The notes under the pieces: generated by a model | What the model saw: only the letters and a program-made list of their open reading frames with translations | What the model was told of the DNA's origin: nothing | The model's database searches: none | Part shown: one piece after another, positions 25,119 to 36,741 of the stretch | Layout of the letters: each line of letters opens with the position of its first letter | Numbering within the stretch: the first letter of the stretch is position 1 | Assembly (NCBI GenBank): GCA_014529385.2 | Contig: CM043964.1 | Span: 101,822,087-101,884,086 of the forward strand | Source of the DNA: Adiantum capillus-veneris | Taxonomy: Eukaryota > Streptophyta > Polypodiopsida > Polypodiales > Pteridaceae | Reading direction: 5' to 3' | DNA: 62,000 nucleotides | Translations under genes and position numbers: made by a program

Positions 25119-25155
<37 letters not shown>

Positions 25156-25532
25156 CTTTCTCTCTCATCGCCTACTCCCAAGGCTCGCCCCCTCCTATGT
25201 AGGGATTTGAAAAGACTTTTTGGTCACACACAAAGCATCCAATTTCCCCTAGGGTTGACCTTTGGACACAACCTTTGAATTTTGGAACCTTAGCATTTTG
25301 GAAGTCTTAATGGGCTGAACCTTAGGGTCTTTTTGGCCCATTGTTGCACATGGCTCTTTTGCAGATGGCCCCCTTTTGGATCCCTATTTTCCCTCCTTTG
25401 GACCCCTACAGTGGCCGGTTTGCTAGCTTAACCAATATTCTAGCTTTTTCTCCCCTGGCACTTCCCCACATTAAATTATCAGTTTAATATGAGAAAATCA
25501 TTTAGGAGAATTAGATATTGATTATTATGACA
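23931..25532 (-). repeat. Element 1, 5' LTR (1,602 bp)
   Basis: Partner of 16558-18204, with the same termini. Its GT tract is only about 34 bp (25121-25154). Confidence 0.96.
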
Positions 25533-25537
25533 ATGGT

Positions 25538-26799
25538 ACACCCGAATCATTCACAACAAGAAAATTTTTAGAGTTTCCAAACCTGATTATATATTAAAGC
25601 GTCATAAACTCACTCAAGGCTACTTTTTGGGTCCATAAGCACCTTTCGAAGATAGTCTACATTAGCGAGGACTACAAGATTTATGTAAAACCACTCCAAC
25701 AATCACAATTTCTGCCATGTCCATGTCCAAGTGTGCCAAAACTGCCTCACATCCAAAAATGTGATCAATGGTAAAGAACCAATTCATCATGCCTTGACTT
25801 CTAGTTGTCTTTTTGCGTAGTGGAATGAAAGAAAGTGGTTTGGTAGGCCTCACTGAAAGTGGTTGGCTGCCCTGGATTTGTCTCAGTAACAATGGATGTG
25901 GTACACATCGAACCCCTGGATCTCAACCTACGTGATTCCAAGCGTCACTCGTAGTCACCCCGCTCAGAATATGATCCACCATCTTGCAGTTCGCACCTTT
26001 CAATCTGTTGCTCTTATGAAAACTCCTCCAATTCTTCAGTGACTACTCGTCCCGTCTTCTTTCCACTTGATGGTCATGTAGGTATTGGTTTTGGGCTTGG
26101 ACAACGCGTAGCTATGATAGGAGAAAGGGCATCAAGAGACTGATTGATGATTATGTAATGCTGACAACAATGAGGGCACTATACAAAATTGAAAACCACT
26201 TTGGAAGAGATAACTTGCTGTTGTATGCTTCCGCTTATTTTCAGGGAGTTTGCCATCGACATAGTCTCATAAAACAATTAAAAATCTCTCCATGTATCCA
26301 TACCATGGAGTTCCTCTATCCACTTGTCAAAATAGATCCCACTCTCCTCTCTCTTAGACTCCAACAATGCATCGCTTGGATGATCGAGATATGGATTACG
26401 TAAATCTTTCTTCAGGGTTTACGGCCATCATTTACAAATTACAATCTTGATTCCATTAATCAAAACATACAATATAAATCATATACCCCAATAAAACTCA
26501 ATATAATTGAATACCTATATAATAGGCGTCACACAATATATGCAAAGTGTGGATGCTCCTCTCTGTTGTGTGTGGCTTGTATGGTTGTTTTCCACCCCAA
26601 AAAAGCCTTCTCCAAGTAGTCTTGTTGAAAAACTTGCATTGCCTCTCTAAGAGATAACCCATAATCGTGTATAGCATGTGCATAGAGTTTCTTCACCGTT
26701 CAGTTCTCGGTCTCCATCTTCTCCGCCAAGCTCAATACCTCGGGGGGTGCACTATGTAATCATGTTAATGTATAACGTGAGTTCAAAAGGAGGGATTTT
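25538..26799. other. No recognisable gene between two retroelements
   Basis: This is the right-hand continuation of the element 1 target site. A 76-residue minus-strand frame (25662-25892) and an 81-residue plus-strand frame (26158-26403) have no recognised motifs. The sequence looks like old, decayed DNA. Confidence 0.45.
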
Positions 26800-26922
26800 T
26801 GAAAGGGCGGTGGTAATGCGTGTGCTAGTCTCCACCCAACCGTGCTATCTTATAGCCTCCCCCTAGCGTATACACTGTCCGGCTGTGCCGGTGGCCTTGC
26901 CCCTAGGACCCATGTCCTTACA
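26800..26922 (-). repeat. Element 2, 3' LTR (123 bp)
   Basis: Same length as 38262-38384 and about 10% diverged by eye. Confidence 0.9.
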
Positions 26923-26935
26923 TTACCCCCCCTTG
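26923..26935 (-). promoter_or_regulatory. Element 2 polypurine tract
   Basis: Minus-strand AAGGGGGGGTAA abuts the 3' LTR. Confidence 0.75.
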
Positions 26936-27141
26936 GAGAATCGTTTTTGTCTTTGAAAAAGAATGTAGGAAAACATTCTCCCATGTAGAACCTTCTTCAG
27001 GTTTATCTAGCCATTTTACCAACACCTGCCGTTTGACATGATGTCTGGTGCGAAGCTCATGAGAATCCAAAATCTTTTTGGGCTAATGAGGACTGCTTGG
27101 CGGTTTGATAAGGTCTACTAACACACCTGTGTCAATGACGT
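26936..27141 (-). pseudogene. Element 2 chromodomain, separated from its integrase by element 3
   Basis: Reading leftward from the element 3 boundary: DTGVLVDLIKPPSSPH, a TAG, then PKKILDSHELRTRHHVKRQV, LVKWLDKPEEGSTWENV and FLHSFSK. The ILDSHELR...LVKWLDKPEEGSTWE pattern is a chromodomain. It joins in frame to HVSHLRKYLGQNDNV at 33.96 kb once element 3 and one ACGT are removed. Confidence 0.85.
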
Positions 27142-28275
27142 TGTGGTCGGGATGAAAACACACACAAAGCCTCTATAACGACCCGACACACACTCTTGGG
27201 AAGATACACACACACACACACTATGGGGCACCACTCGGCTTAGACAACACACCTGGCCGAGACAGGGAACACACCTCTGGAGTGAGAGGAGAGAGACTAT
27301 CCACTTGCCCACTCCACACAGACACACACACCCAAAAAACTCAGCTCAAAAAAGAATAATTTCTGATGTTTTGATACAAATGAGCTTGGGCCAACACCAA
27401 TGGGGCAAACAGCTCACACAATATGGGTAAAAGATACCAGACACAATCACAAACTGGAGCAGAAACTTCGCTCATAGGAGAAACTTACACAGCCAAAACA
27501 GCAAAAAAGAGGGAGGAATTTGGCAAAATGGACAGCGCCATCGCGTCCGGAACGGCCCAAAACCCCAGTCTACAATGTCAAAGTGCTCAAATCCGACCTC
27601 GGATGAGCAGTTTACGGCCAAAACAGGCTCCAAAAACCCCAAAAACACACCTGCGGCTGTTCCTCCTCTCTTCTCCACGTTTTTTCTGGTCTTCTCTCCC
27701 TTTTTTCAGTTCCCACACTTAGCTTTATTAGTTGGGCACCCTTGACCTTTTAGATGACCTCAAACGGACCCCAAACAGGCCAAAAACTGACCTCGCAGTG
27801 CATAGTTGTCACCTTTTTCCATCATTCGCACACTTGGCACTCAGTTTTCCCCAATAATGCATCTCGGCACCACGTGAAGTGGCCCCAAAAAAAGGTCCTC
27901 ATGATGAACTTTCTACATAATTCTCACAAGCAAACACCCACGTTGTGTCTGTACTCATCCGCGTGCAAATATTGACCTCGTTCGCCCTCCTGACGCCACT
28001 AGATGCCATCTGACGCACCTGCTGACCTCATGTCGTCGGCCCGCGGATAGCTTCCTCGAGAAGTTTTACACGCTATAAACTCCTCATTATTGTAGAAAAA
28101 ACATAATGTTACTGGTGATAGTGAAAATCGATGCACTATGTACACACTGTCCTACCTGTACACATGTGGGCCCCACATAACAACCTGGCTAAGGAAAATG
28201 GGCAATCCTTTATTTGATGCACCATACATGTATATGTACATATGCGCAATCCCTTGCTCCAAAAAACTCCTGACA
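27142..28275 (-). repeat. Element 3, 3' LTR (1,134 bp)
   Basis: Near-identical to 32808-33955. It carries CA-rich tracts and, in both copies, a 99-codon plus-strand open frame (antisense to the element) that is probably a by-product of LTR identity. Confidence 0.95.
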
Positions 28276-28293
28276 TAATTTGCCCATCCCCTA
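28276..28293 (-). promoter_or_regulatory. Element 3 polypurine tract
   Basis: Minus-strand TAGGGGATGGGCAAATTA abuts the 3' LTR. Confidence 0.65.
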
Positions 28294-28303
28294 GCCTGCT
28301 AGA

Positions 28304-29266
28304 TCATTCATGATCAGCAGCAGCAAAGAGAGATATGAGACTCGCCGCATCACAGGTCTCCTCATCCCTCACCAACACTGCTTGATCCACAGACAGCTCA
28401 TCTTGCTCCACCATCATCAATCTAGCATGATACAATTTAAGACGCAACCCATTTACCCTTGACTTATGTAGAACACCATCCAGGTTAGCCAGCTGATATG
28501 TGCCATTTGAAAAACACTCCACCACCTTGAAAGGGCCTTCCCACTTAATTTGAAACTTCTTTTGGAAGGTGTTGTCCAGCTTACTATTGTAGCGCAAAAC
28601 CAAGTCATGTTTCTTGATACCCTTACTTTTAACCTTTTCATTTATCTTTGCCAAATCCTTATCCTGCATCTGCCCATAATGCTCCAATGCGCTCATCCTA
28701 TCCAACTGGACCTCTTGTAACTGCAAGAGCCTCTCTTTGAATGCATCACTAGGCGACCCAAGCAACTTCTCTAACATCTTGACCGCAGGCAACTCTACCT
28801 CCACAGGCAATAGTGCTTCTTTTCCATACACCAAATGAAATGGAGTAAACCCTGTAACTGTCTTCACCGAAGTACGGTAAGCCCATAATGCACTAGGCAA
28901 TTCCAAATCCCAATTCTTTCCTTGGTGCTCTGTCACTTTCGAAAGAATCTGTACCAACTCACCATTGAATCTTTCATTTAAGCCATTACACTGCGGGTAA
29001 TAAGGAGTGGTATGCTGGTGCCTAATCTTCATCTTTGTGCATAAGAAGTCTAGCAGTTTAGCTCTAAATCCTGGCCCCTTATCTGAAAGTAGCTCTAATG
29101 GCACCCCAAACTTGCAACATATTTCATCATACACAAATTTTGCCACATCCTTTGCAGTGATCTGTTTTACTGCTATAGCCTCTGCCCATCTAGAGAGATA
29201 GTCCACTGCCGTCAAGATATAGCTTTTGCCCCTGCTTGTGATAGGTAACGGGCCTATTGCATCAAT
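28304..29266 (-). pseudogene. Element 3 integrase core and C-terminus
   Basis: It follows a TGA at 29267-29269 that stands where related integrases have Trp (FEK-W-GIDAIGP). Reading on: GIDAIGPLPITSRGKSY, TAVDYLSRWAEAI, LSDKGPGFRAKLLDFL and YYPQCNGLNERFNGELV supply the D, D and E catalytic positions. WAYRTSVKTVTGFTPFHLVY and KFQIKWEGPFKVVECF follow, the latter being the usual GPF C-terminal module. It ends ISLFAAADHE-TGA at 28304, close to the polypurine tract. Confidence 0.92.
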
Positions 29267-29269
29267 CCC

Positions 29270-30600
29270 TCACTTTTCAAACACATCAAACGCCATAATG
29301 GTTTTTCGTAGCTCTGGCTTCAACACTCTCTTCCCAAATGCTTGACACCTATTGCAAGACCTACACCAATGGTGAACATCCTTGTGCAAACTAGGCCATA
29401 CATACCCCTCTTGCAAAATCTTATGCAAGGTGATCTTTAGAGCAAAATGGCCACCACATGCACCTTCATGATTCTCTTCCAACACTCTGTAAAGCTCCTC
29501 CCGCCAAGGTACACGTCTCAACACGAGATCAGCCCCTTTCATGTATAAGACATCACCAATCAATTTGTACCTGTATGCTCTACGCACAAAGCCATACTTC
29601 TTAGACTTCTGAATCTCCTTTGGAATGATTCCTGTTAGCAAAAACTCCTCTTCTTGAGCCAAACTTTCCCGGCCATGATAAAGAGGTAAATTGGTCCTCA
29701 ACACGAATAGCTCCCCAATCATGCCTTGAGCTGCTTCATGTGCCTCTCCATTTAGAGCACGTTCAATGTGTCTGATGCTCCATGCTTCAAACTTTTTTAA
29801 CAGGCCTTTAATTCTAAAGCACATTTCCTTCAATGAGGTGTTCTTGCTCTTCCACACACCCAGCACTTGCTTCACCACTAACAAGGAATCACCTTTTATG
29901 CTCAACCTTCGAACCCCATGCTTCAAACAAATGTGTAATCCGGCTTCCAATGTCGCATATTCAGCCTCATTGTTACTATGCGCATCCAATTTGAACCCTC
30001 TCTTGCATACTAGCTTCCCCTCTGGATCATAAAGTGCTATACCCTCTGAAGCTGCATTGTGGCTCTTTCTGTATGAACCATCAAAGAACAACACATGTGC
30101 ATTGCTGATCTGTGGAACTTCTTCAACTACCTTTCTCACCACCTCTTCCTTAACAATAAGGGGATTCTCCTTGTAGGTCAACAAATCAGCTAGGGTAGCC
30201 CTTGTACTATCTTCCACTAGAAAAGAGAACTCAAACTCTTGCAGCTCAATTACCCATTTCTTCACCACATTTGACATGTTAGTACCATTAATTAACTGTG
30301 GCAAAAAGGCATAACTCGTCAAGAAAACAAAAGGCCGTGGTAGCAAGTAATGACGAAATCATCGACAAGCAAATATTACACTGGCCATCACTAGCTCTAC
30401 TTCCGATAACTTTCTCTCCGCTACCAACTTCACTCGGCTTGCACAATACACTGGCCTCATATAATGGCTGCCCTTCCCCTTTTGCAATAGCATAGCTCCA
30501 ATGGCATCATCCCCTAGTGGAAAATCTGAAACATGAAACTTTCGACGAGCTCTCCTTTTCCTCTTGGCCTTGACATCCTCGCCTTCATGGCTCTTTCCTT
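29270..30600 (-). pseudogene. Element 3 RNase H, archaeal-type RNase H and integrase zinc domain
   Basis: First RNase H: KFHVSDFPLGDDAIGAMLLQ (about 30490-30550), RPVYCASR and VIFACR, then TGA (30356-30358, from CGA) and FRHYLLPRPFVFLTSYAF. After a linker (ADLLTYKENPL) comes a second domain: VLFFDGSYRKSHNAASEG, SNNEAEYATLEAGLH and IKGDSLLVVKQV, the D-E-D set of archaeal-type RNase H (about 29830-30090). Then the integrase zinc finger HEGACGGHF...WCRSCNRCQAFGKR (about 29340-29450). Confidence 0.92.
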
Positions 30601-31765
30601 TCTTCTTACTAGGACCTGGGGCACTTCTTCCTTCCTTATCCTCTGTGGTCCTCTTCCCAATAGGCATCACTAATGTATCCTCTAGCTTTGATGCCTTCTC
30701 CAAGGTGACTACACTTAGCACTTTTGTCTTTCCCTTTTCCTCCTGGGTCAGTCCACTGGTTCCTTCGTCTCCCTTAATTTCGATGCCATAATCATTTGAC
30801 CTAGTTAGCACCTGTCTTTGCAATGGATACATGTCTCCCCCCATCCTTGGTGGCTTATCACATTGTGGGCTGATGTGACCCAACTCTCCACAATTATAAC
30901 ATGTGGGCGTCTGCCTCCAAAACCTACTATTACTTTGTCCAGCACCATTCCTAGGTCTTTCTTCACCTCCTGGATGATTTGCAAACCTCCCTCGACCTCG
31001 ATTATTTCCCACTTGACCTAGCATGTTTAAGCTGAGATTCTTCATCAAATCAACCACTTGCCTCATGTCTTGCCTTAGGCCATCATCTTGCACTGCTGTA
31101 GTGACCACAACTGACATAACCTGAGTAGTAACAGGAACCACTGGTTCATGATGAACCCCTGACATACGACCTTGTAAAGAGTCCATAGGCTGAAATTCAG
31201 ACCTCATGGGCAAAGACTCCACCCCTAACTGGCTCATTTCTCTCAGCTTCCACTCTTTGTTCCTTGCTACCTCTAGTGCATCTTCATATGTCCTAGGCTT
31301 CTTTAGCTCTACTCTCCAACGTATATTCTCCCAAAGACCAGCCAAGAACCTGTCCTTCTTCATCATGTCAGGCGGGGGTACCTGTGGTGCTAAAGCCTTG
31401 CACATTCGCTCCCATGCCAATGAAAACTTTCGTATGTACACATCTACTGGCTCACCTTCCTTTTGTACCAAAGCCTGTACTTCTTGCCACACTTTGTCAG
31501 GATCTTCTATCTTCACAAACTCCACTTCCAATCCATGCCTTAGATTGTCCCAACTCAATCTTATAGGTGGATCAGCCATACGCAACTCCTCTTCAAATGC
31601 TTTGGACCAAGCTCATGCATCACTCTTCAAACAAATTTGGAGAAGGCGTAACATTTGCGTAGGGTCATGAATCTGGTTGCTAATGCAGACAACCTCCATC
31701 TTTTCCAGAAAGTCCTCCACATCTTCATCACTTCTTCCATGAAACTCCGGATAAGAGAAAGCCAT
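30600..31765 (-). pseudogene. Element 3 gag, fused in frame to RNase H
   Basis: ATG at 31765 (MAFSYPEFHGRSDEDVEDFL) gives a gag with one TGA at 31613-31615 (SDA-stop-AWSKAF). Capsid motifs follow (VDVYIRKFSLAWERMCKAL, FLAGLWENIRWRV) and then a zinc knuckle CYNCGELGHISPQC (about 30865-30910). After a basic tail (VKAKRKRRARRKF) the frame continues directly into RNase H. Related elements have about 1.5-2 kb of protease and reverse transcriptase at this point; here nothing. From 31765 to 28304 is 3,462 nt, exactly 1,154 codons, with only three TGA stops and no frameshift. Confidence 0.9.
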
Positions 31766-32807
31766 GGCTAGAGAACCCCTTCAAACACACGTGCAAGAAC
31801 CCAAAACTTTTCACTACCCAATCCCCAGAAACTTCAATGGAGCTCAACTTTAGATGAGAACAAACACATGCACATCAAATGAGTTTTCATAGTTGATCAT
31901 CGGAATTACAACAGGCAAAGGACATTCCAGGATCTCTCTCAATCTTCTTGGCCCAAACATAAAGACTATGCGCTGCTGGAAAAAGATCTTCTTGGACACA
32001 TGAACATTAATCTGAATTCTTTGAGTTAAATGAAAAGGAGTGAACTGAGGGCCATTTTGATCATCCATTAAAGCCAACCATGAAGCTCCCAAGAAGGCAC
32101 ACCTGACTCAACCTCTGATTTTGCCAAAATTTCAGCAGCATAACAACATAAATGGCTCAAAATACCAAAAAACTAGCCATCATAACTTGGGAAAATTTCG
32201 ACAGAGTTTCCCCAGAAGTAGAGCAATGAGAACCCAAAATATAGACTGTATCTGTATGCATAAACTGCCAACAATAGAACCCGAGCATCAAATAGGACTC
32301 ACTAGTACATAGCCTATGGCGAGGTCACAAAAAGGGTGCTCCAGCTACCTGTATCACCGAAAGGATCTCCACATTTGAGAATCCCCCAGCTCAATAAAAA
32401 CCTCACGCTATCGACCCTCACATGAAGGCTAATGCAAATCGCTTATAGTCAAGTCTCAGAAATGACTATCTTCCAGACCAAGTCTTAGAAATGGCTGGGA
32501 CTGCCAAATACAACCAAGTATGGCTCCACAAATGCGTACAATGGCAGTTTCCACAAGTAACGTACAATGCAGCAGACAATGCGCTCAAATAGGCGCCAAG
32601 TGATGCATTCCCACAACAACTGCAAGTGACATCACTGCTAGTATATCACTGTACTCCAGCTACCTGTACCTGTGTGAATCACCTGTACCTGTACCTGTCC
32701 CTGTAACCTGTAACCTGTAACCTGTAACCTGTAATCCCGAATCTCGAAGCTCGAAGCTCGAAGCAGAAGGTACTCGAAGAAGATCCTCCGTGGGGGCGCC
32801 AAAAGAA
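31766..32807 (-). other. Element 3 leader with short tandem repeats
   Basis: The untranslated leader lies between the 5' LTR and gag. At 32640-32760 it holds pentamer- to heptamer-scale repeats (ACCTGT, then CTGTAAC four to five times, then CTCGAAG three times). No coding sequence is recognised. Confidence 0.6.
32788..32801 (-). promoter_or_regulatory. Element 3 primer binding site (TGGCGCC type)
   Basis: Minus-strand TGGCGCCCCCACGG lies 6 nt inside the 5' LTR. TGGCGCC starts are typical of Tat/Athila-group elements. The exact tRNA is not determined. Confidence 0.75.
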
Positions 32808-33955
32808 TGTGGTCGGGATGAAAACACACACAACGCCTCTAAAACGACCCGACACACACTCTTGGGAAGATACACACACACACACACACTATGGGGCACC
32901 ACTCGGCTTAGACAACACACTTGGCCGAGACAGGGAACACACCTCTGGAGTGAGAGGAGAGAGACTATCCACTTGCCCACTCCACACAGACACACACACA
33001 CACACACACACCCAAAAAACTCAGCTCAAAAGAGGAGAATTTCTGATGTTTAGATACAAATGAGCTTGGGCCAACACCAATGGGGCAAACAACTCACACA
33101 ATATGGGTAAAAGATACCAGATACAATCACAAACTGGAGCAGAAACTTCGCTCATAGGAGAAACTTACACAACCAAAACAGCAGAAAAGAGGGAGGAATT
33201 TGGCAAAATGGACAGCGCCATCACGTTCGGAACGGCCCAAAACCCCAATCTACAATGTCAAAGTGCTCAAATCCGACCTCGGATGAGCAGTTTACGGCCA
33301 AAACAGGCTCCAAAAACCCCAAAAACACACCTGCGGCTGTTCCTCCTCTCTTCTCCACGTTTTTTCTGGTCTTCTCTCCCTTTTTTCAGTTCCCACACTT
33401 AGCTTTATTAGTTGGGCACCCTTGACCTTTTAGATGACCTCAAACGGACCCCAAACAGGCCAAAAACTGACCTCGCAGTGCATAGTTGTCACCTTTTTCC
33501 ATCATTCGCACACTTGGCACTCAGTTTTCCCCAATAATGCATCTCGGCACCACGTGAAGTGGCCCCAAAAAAAGGTCCTCATGATGAACTTTCTGCATAA
33601 TTCTCACAAGCAAACACCCACGTTGTGTCTGTACTCATCCGCGTGCAAATATTGACCTCGTTCGCCCTCCTGACGCCACTAGATGCCATCTGACGCACCT
33701 GCTGACCTCATGTCGTCGGCCCGCGGATAGCTTCCTCAAGAAGTTTTACACGCTATAAACTCCTCATTATTGTAGAAAAAACATACTGTTACTGGTGATA
33801 GTGAAAATCGATGCACTATGTACACACTGTCCTACCTGTACACATGTGGGCCCCACATAACCACCTGGCTAAGGAAAATGGGCAATCCTTTATTTGATGC
33901 ACCATGCATGTATATGTACATATGCGCAATCCCTTGCTCCAAAAAACTCCTGACA
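32808..33955 (-). repeat. Element 3, 5' LTR (1,148 bp)
   Basis: Partner of 27142-28275. It has longer CA tracts (about 32871-32888 and 32989-33010). Confidence 0.95.
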
Positions 33956-35085
33956 ACGTTATCATTCTGTCCTAGGTATTTTCGTAAATGGCTAACATGA
34001 AAAACAGGATGAACTTGTGAGTGCTCCGGGAGAGCTAACTTATAGGCCACTTGACCTATACATTTGAGAATGGTAAATGGTCCACAATAGCGTGGTGAAA
34101 GTTTAGCAACTTTTCCTGTCTTTAGACTTTCTGAATGCTCCGGAACTTTGAGGAAAACCTTGTCTCCTTGTTCGAAAGTGGCAAGACGACGACGCTCATC
34201 TACGTACTTCTTATATCGATCTTGAGCTTGCTTAACATTCTATCGAGCAACTCAAAGCATGTCAAAATGGTCTTGGAGAAAATCCTTCGCTTGTTGTATT
34301 TTATCCTTAGCCAACCCCACCGTAACGGGTGATCTAGGTTGAAATCCATATAAAAGCATAAATGGACTAAACTTTGTAGTCACATGCTTTGAACTATTAT
34401 AAGAAAATTCCAATATAGGTAAGTAGTCTTCCCAATTGGTTTGCTTCTTGCTGACGTACGCTCGTAGCATATCCTCTAGCACTTGATTAACTCTTTCTAT
34501 TTGACCATCCGTTTTTGGATGATTAGGTGTACTTAGATTAAGTTTAGTTTCCAACTTTTGGAACATAGCTCTCCAGAAGTGATTATCAAACTTTCAATCT
34601 CTATCACTAATGATACTAGCTGGAAGACTGTAGAGTTTATATATATGCTCTACAAATAGCCACGCTAATTCCGCTGTCTTAATCGTAGTGTTAGTGGGAA
34701 TGAATCGACCCATATTTGTGAGACAGTCTACAATTACTTAAATGGCATCATGGCCATGATTTGTAGTAGCTAGTCCTACTACAAAATCCATAGAGATACT
34801 CTCCCACTTACCTTGTGTAGTCTCTAAAGGATGTAAAAGGCCACTTACCTTGTGTAGTCTCTAAAGGATGTAAAAGGCCACCTACCTTGAGGTGCTCTGC
34901 CTTATTAACTTGGCACTGTTGGCAGTTTAGTACGTACTCTTGAACATCATGATGTAAGCTCGGCCAATAAAATTGCCATCGAACTAAGGCGTACGTCTTA
35001 CGATTACCTGGATGACCAGCACTTGGACTATCGTGACACTCAAATAAGATTTGGCGCCTAGTGCCTGAGTCCTTTGGCACACATA
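33956..35085 (-). pseudogene. Element 2 integrase remnants
   Basis: Zinc domain: SAGHPGNRKTYALVRWQFYW and CQQCQVNKAEH (34880-35050). The core is broken but readable: SMDFVVGL, then SDRD near 34600 and NHPKTDGQIERVNQVLEDML (34450-34530) with the catalytic Glu. The end module is MAYKLALPEHSQVHPVFHVS and LRKYLGQNDNV, cut by element 3 at 33955. A 37-bp tandem duplication (starts near 34805 and 34842) repeats PLETTQGKW-like coding sequence and shifts the frame. Confidence 0.85.
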
Positions 35086-35138
35086 CTCTACCTTTGTGGA
35101 GTAAGTAGCCATCATCAATGGAAAAATTCTTCCATCGC

Positions 35139-36741
35139 TTAAGCTCTTCTTGAGTAGGGATCCCTTTTTAAAATTGCACTCCACACTTTAGCATATGATT
35201 GATCTTGTGCACACTTGCCACGTAAGGACTCCAAAAATCCACTCTTTAGTTCCGTGAAAGCAAGTGAATTAATCTGAGGCATCCGACTTAGTGCATCCTC
35301 TACTACATTATATTGCCCCTTGCGATATCGTAGCTTACAATCATAATCTTGAAGGATTTTTGCCCATCTAGCTTTACGGCCCTTCAAGTCTGTTTCAGTA
35401 GTAAACAATTTGATACTCATGGTCAAAAACTACTTCAAACTCGGCACCATATAAATAGTGTCGCCACTTTCGTAAAGCGTGAATTATGCATACAGCTCTC
35501 TCCCTCATAAACATAATAATTCTATTGAGCTCTATCTAAATTTTTACTTTCAAAGGCTATAGGTCTTCCCTCCTGGAGAAGTACCACACCAATGGCTTTA
35601 TCACTAGCATCAGTCTCTACCACAAATGGATTAAGTGGGTAGATGATTGCTAGGATGGGAGCAGTGGCTATAGCTACCTTGAGCTGTTCAAAACTGCATT
35701 TTTGGGCTTCTTCCCAAGAAAAGGTCTTACCTTTTTCTTTAACTTGATCTGTCCTAGGAACAGTGATTTTGGCATAGTCATGGATATACTGTCGATAAAA
35801 TTCAGCCATGCCTAAAAATATTTGAAGCTCCTCAACCGTGTTGGGATGTGGACATCGAAGAATGGCAGCGACCTTGTCAGTGTCCATCTTGATGCCAGAA
35901 AAAGATATCACAGGACCGAGGTAATGTATCTCTATTTTTAAGAAATCGCACTTTCTTTGCTTAGCATATAGCGCGTGAGCTCATAGCTGTTCAAACACTA
36001 ATCGTAAGTGTTCTATGTGTTCATCTTCAGTCTTACTGTAAATGAGAATGTCATCATGGAAAACCACAACAAATTTTCCAAGATAGGGACATAAGACACT
36101 ATCCATGAGTGTGTTCTAAAGGCAGTTTTAGAGATATCTTGTCGTAGGATACGTACTTGGTGGTATCCTAAACAAAGATCTATCTTTGTATAGTATCTTG
36201 CCCCGTGAAGTTGATTAAACAACTCATGTACTCAAGGTAGAGGATACTTGCTCTTGATGGTTATTGCATTTAATCCGCGATAATCTACGCACATGCACAT
36301 AGTACCATCTTTCTTTTTTACCAATAGAATTGGTGATGCCCAAGGCGAAGTGCTAGGTATAGTGAAACCACGGGCGAGGTAGTCAGCCAACTGACTCTCA
36401 ACCTCCTTGGCTTCTTTAGCACTCATATGATAAGGTGGTTTACTCACCGGTTTAGTGCATGGCAAGACATCTACGCCATGCTGCACATCACGTGTAGGGG
36501 GTAAACCCGATGGTAAATCACTTGAGAAGACATCACTATACTCCGTGAGTAAGTGAGTCAGCTTCTGTCGTGCAAAAGGAGAAAGTAAACTAGAGTTATG
36601 CTGGGATGGAGAATCTTGTAATTCATGTAATGTTTGTTTTACAACAGTTGCACGTTGCTCTATAGAATTAAAATTGAGAGCACTTTGCTTGTTAGATTTG
36701 TTAACACTTTTTTTATTAGTAGAATTCATTGCACTTTGCAT
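35139..36741 (-). pseudogene. Element 2 reverse transcriptase and RNase H remnants
   Basis: [56 protein letters not shown] (36232-36741), then LHGARYYTKIDLCLGYHQVR and, past breaks, FHDDILIYS (about 36030-36060; catalytic aspartates kept). Next: ISFSGIKMDTDKVAAI, EELQIFLGMAEFYRQYI, and RNase H VVETDASDKAIGVVLLQEG (about 35560-35620) and KYRKGQYNVVEDALSRMP-like sequence at 35290. At least four stops or frameshifts separate the pieces. Confidence 0.88.

Larger units (their letters stand above)
16558..25532 (-). mobile_element. Element 1: complete Ty3/gypsy chromovirus LTR retrotransposon
   Basis: This 8,975-bp element lies on the minus strand. Two long direct repeats (16558-18204 and 23931-25532) begin TGTAACATTT and end ATGACA. 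They are flanked by a perfect 5-bp target duplication ATGGT (16553-16557 and 25533-25537). Next to the 5' LTR (the right one) is a primer binding site for initiator tRNA-Met; next to the 3' LTR is a purine-rich tract. The internal region encodes gag, protease, reverse transcriptase, RNase H, integrase and a C-terminal chromodomain in that order, so it is a chromovirus. Five nonsense changes and one frameshift mean it cannot act autonomously. High LTR similarity points to recent insertion. Confidence 0.97.
27142..33955 (-). mobile_element. Element 3: Tat-like Ty3/gypsy element lacking protease and reverse transcriptase, nested in element 2
   Basis: The LTRs (27142-28275 and 32808-33955) start TGTGGTCGG and end CTCCTGACA, and differ at about 20 positions plus CA-repeat length. 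The target duplication is ACGT (27138-27141 and 33956-33959; a fifth base T is ambiguous). The primer binding site begins TGGCGCC, unlike elements 1 and 2. The coding region is one continuous frame: gag, RNase H, a second archaeal-type RNase H and integrase. Dual RNase H is the hallmark of the Tat/Ogre lineage. No D-x-G protease and no xxDD polymerase motif exists, so it must depend on enzymes from elsewhere. Confidence 0.95.

Noticed and set aside
27423-27722. 99-residue frame repeated at 33103-33402
   Set aside because: It lies in both LTRs of element 3 on the strand opposite the element. Its duplication is explained by LTR identity, not selection.
32640-32760. Interstitial telomere repeat (CTGTAAC heptamers)
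   Set aside because: The unit differs from the plant telomere unit TTTAGGG/CCCTAAA. It is a local tandem repeat in an LTR-element leader.
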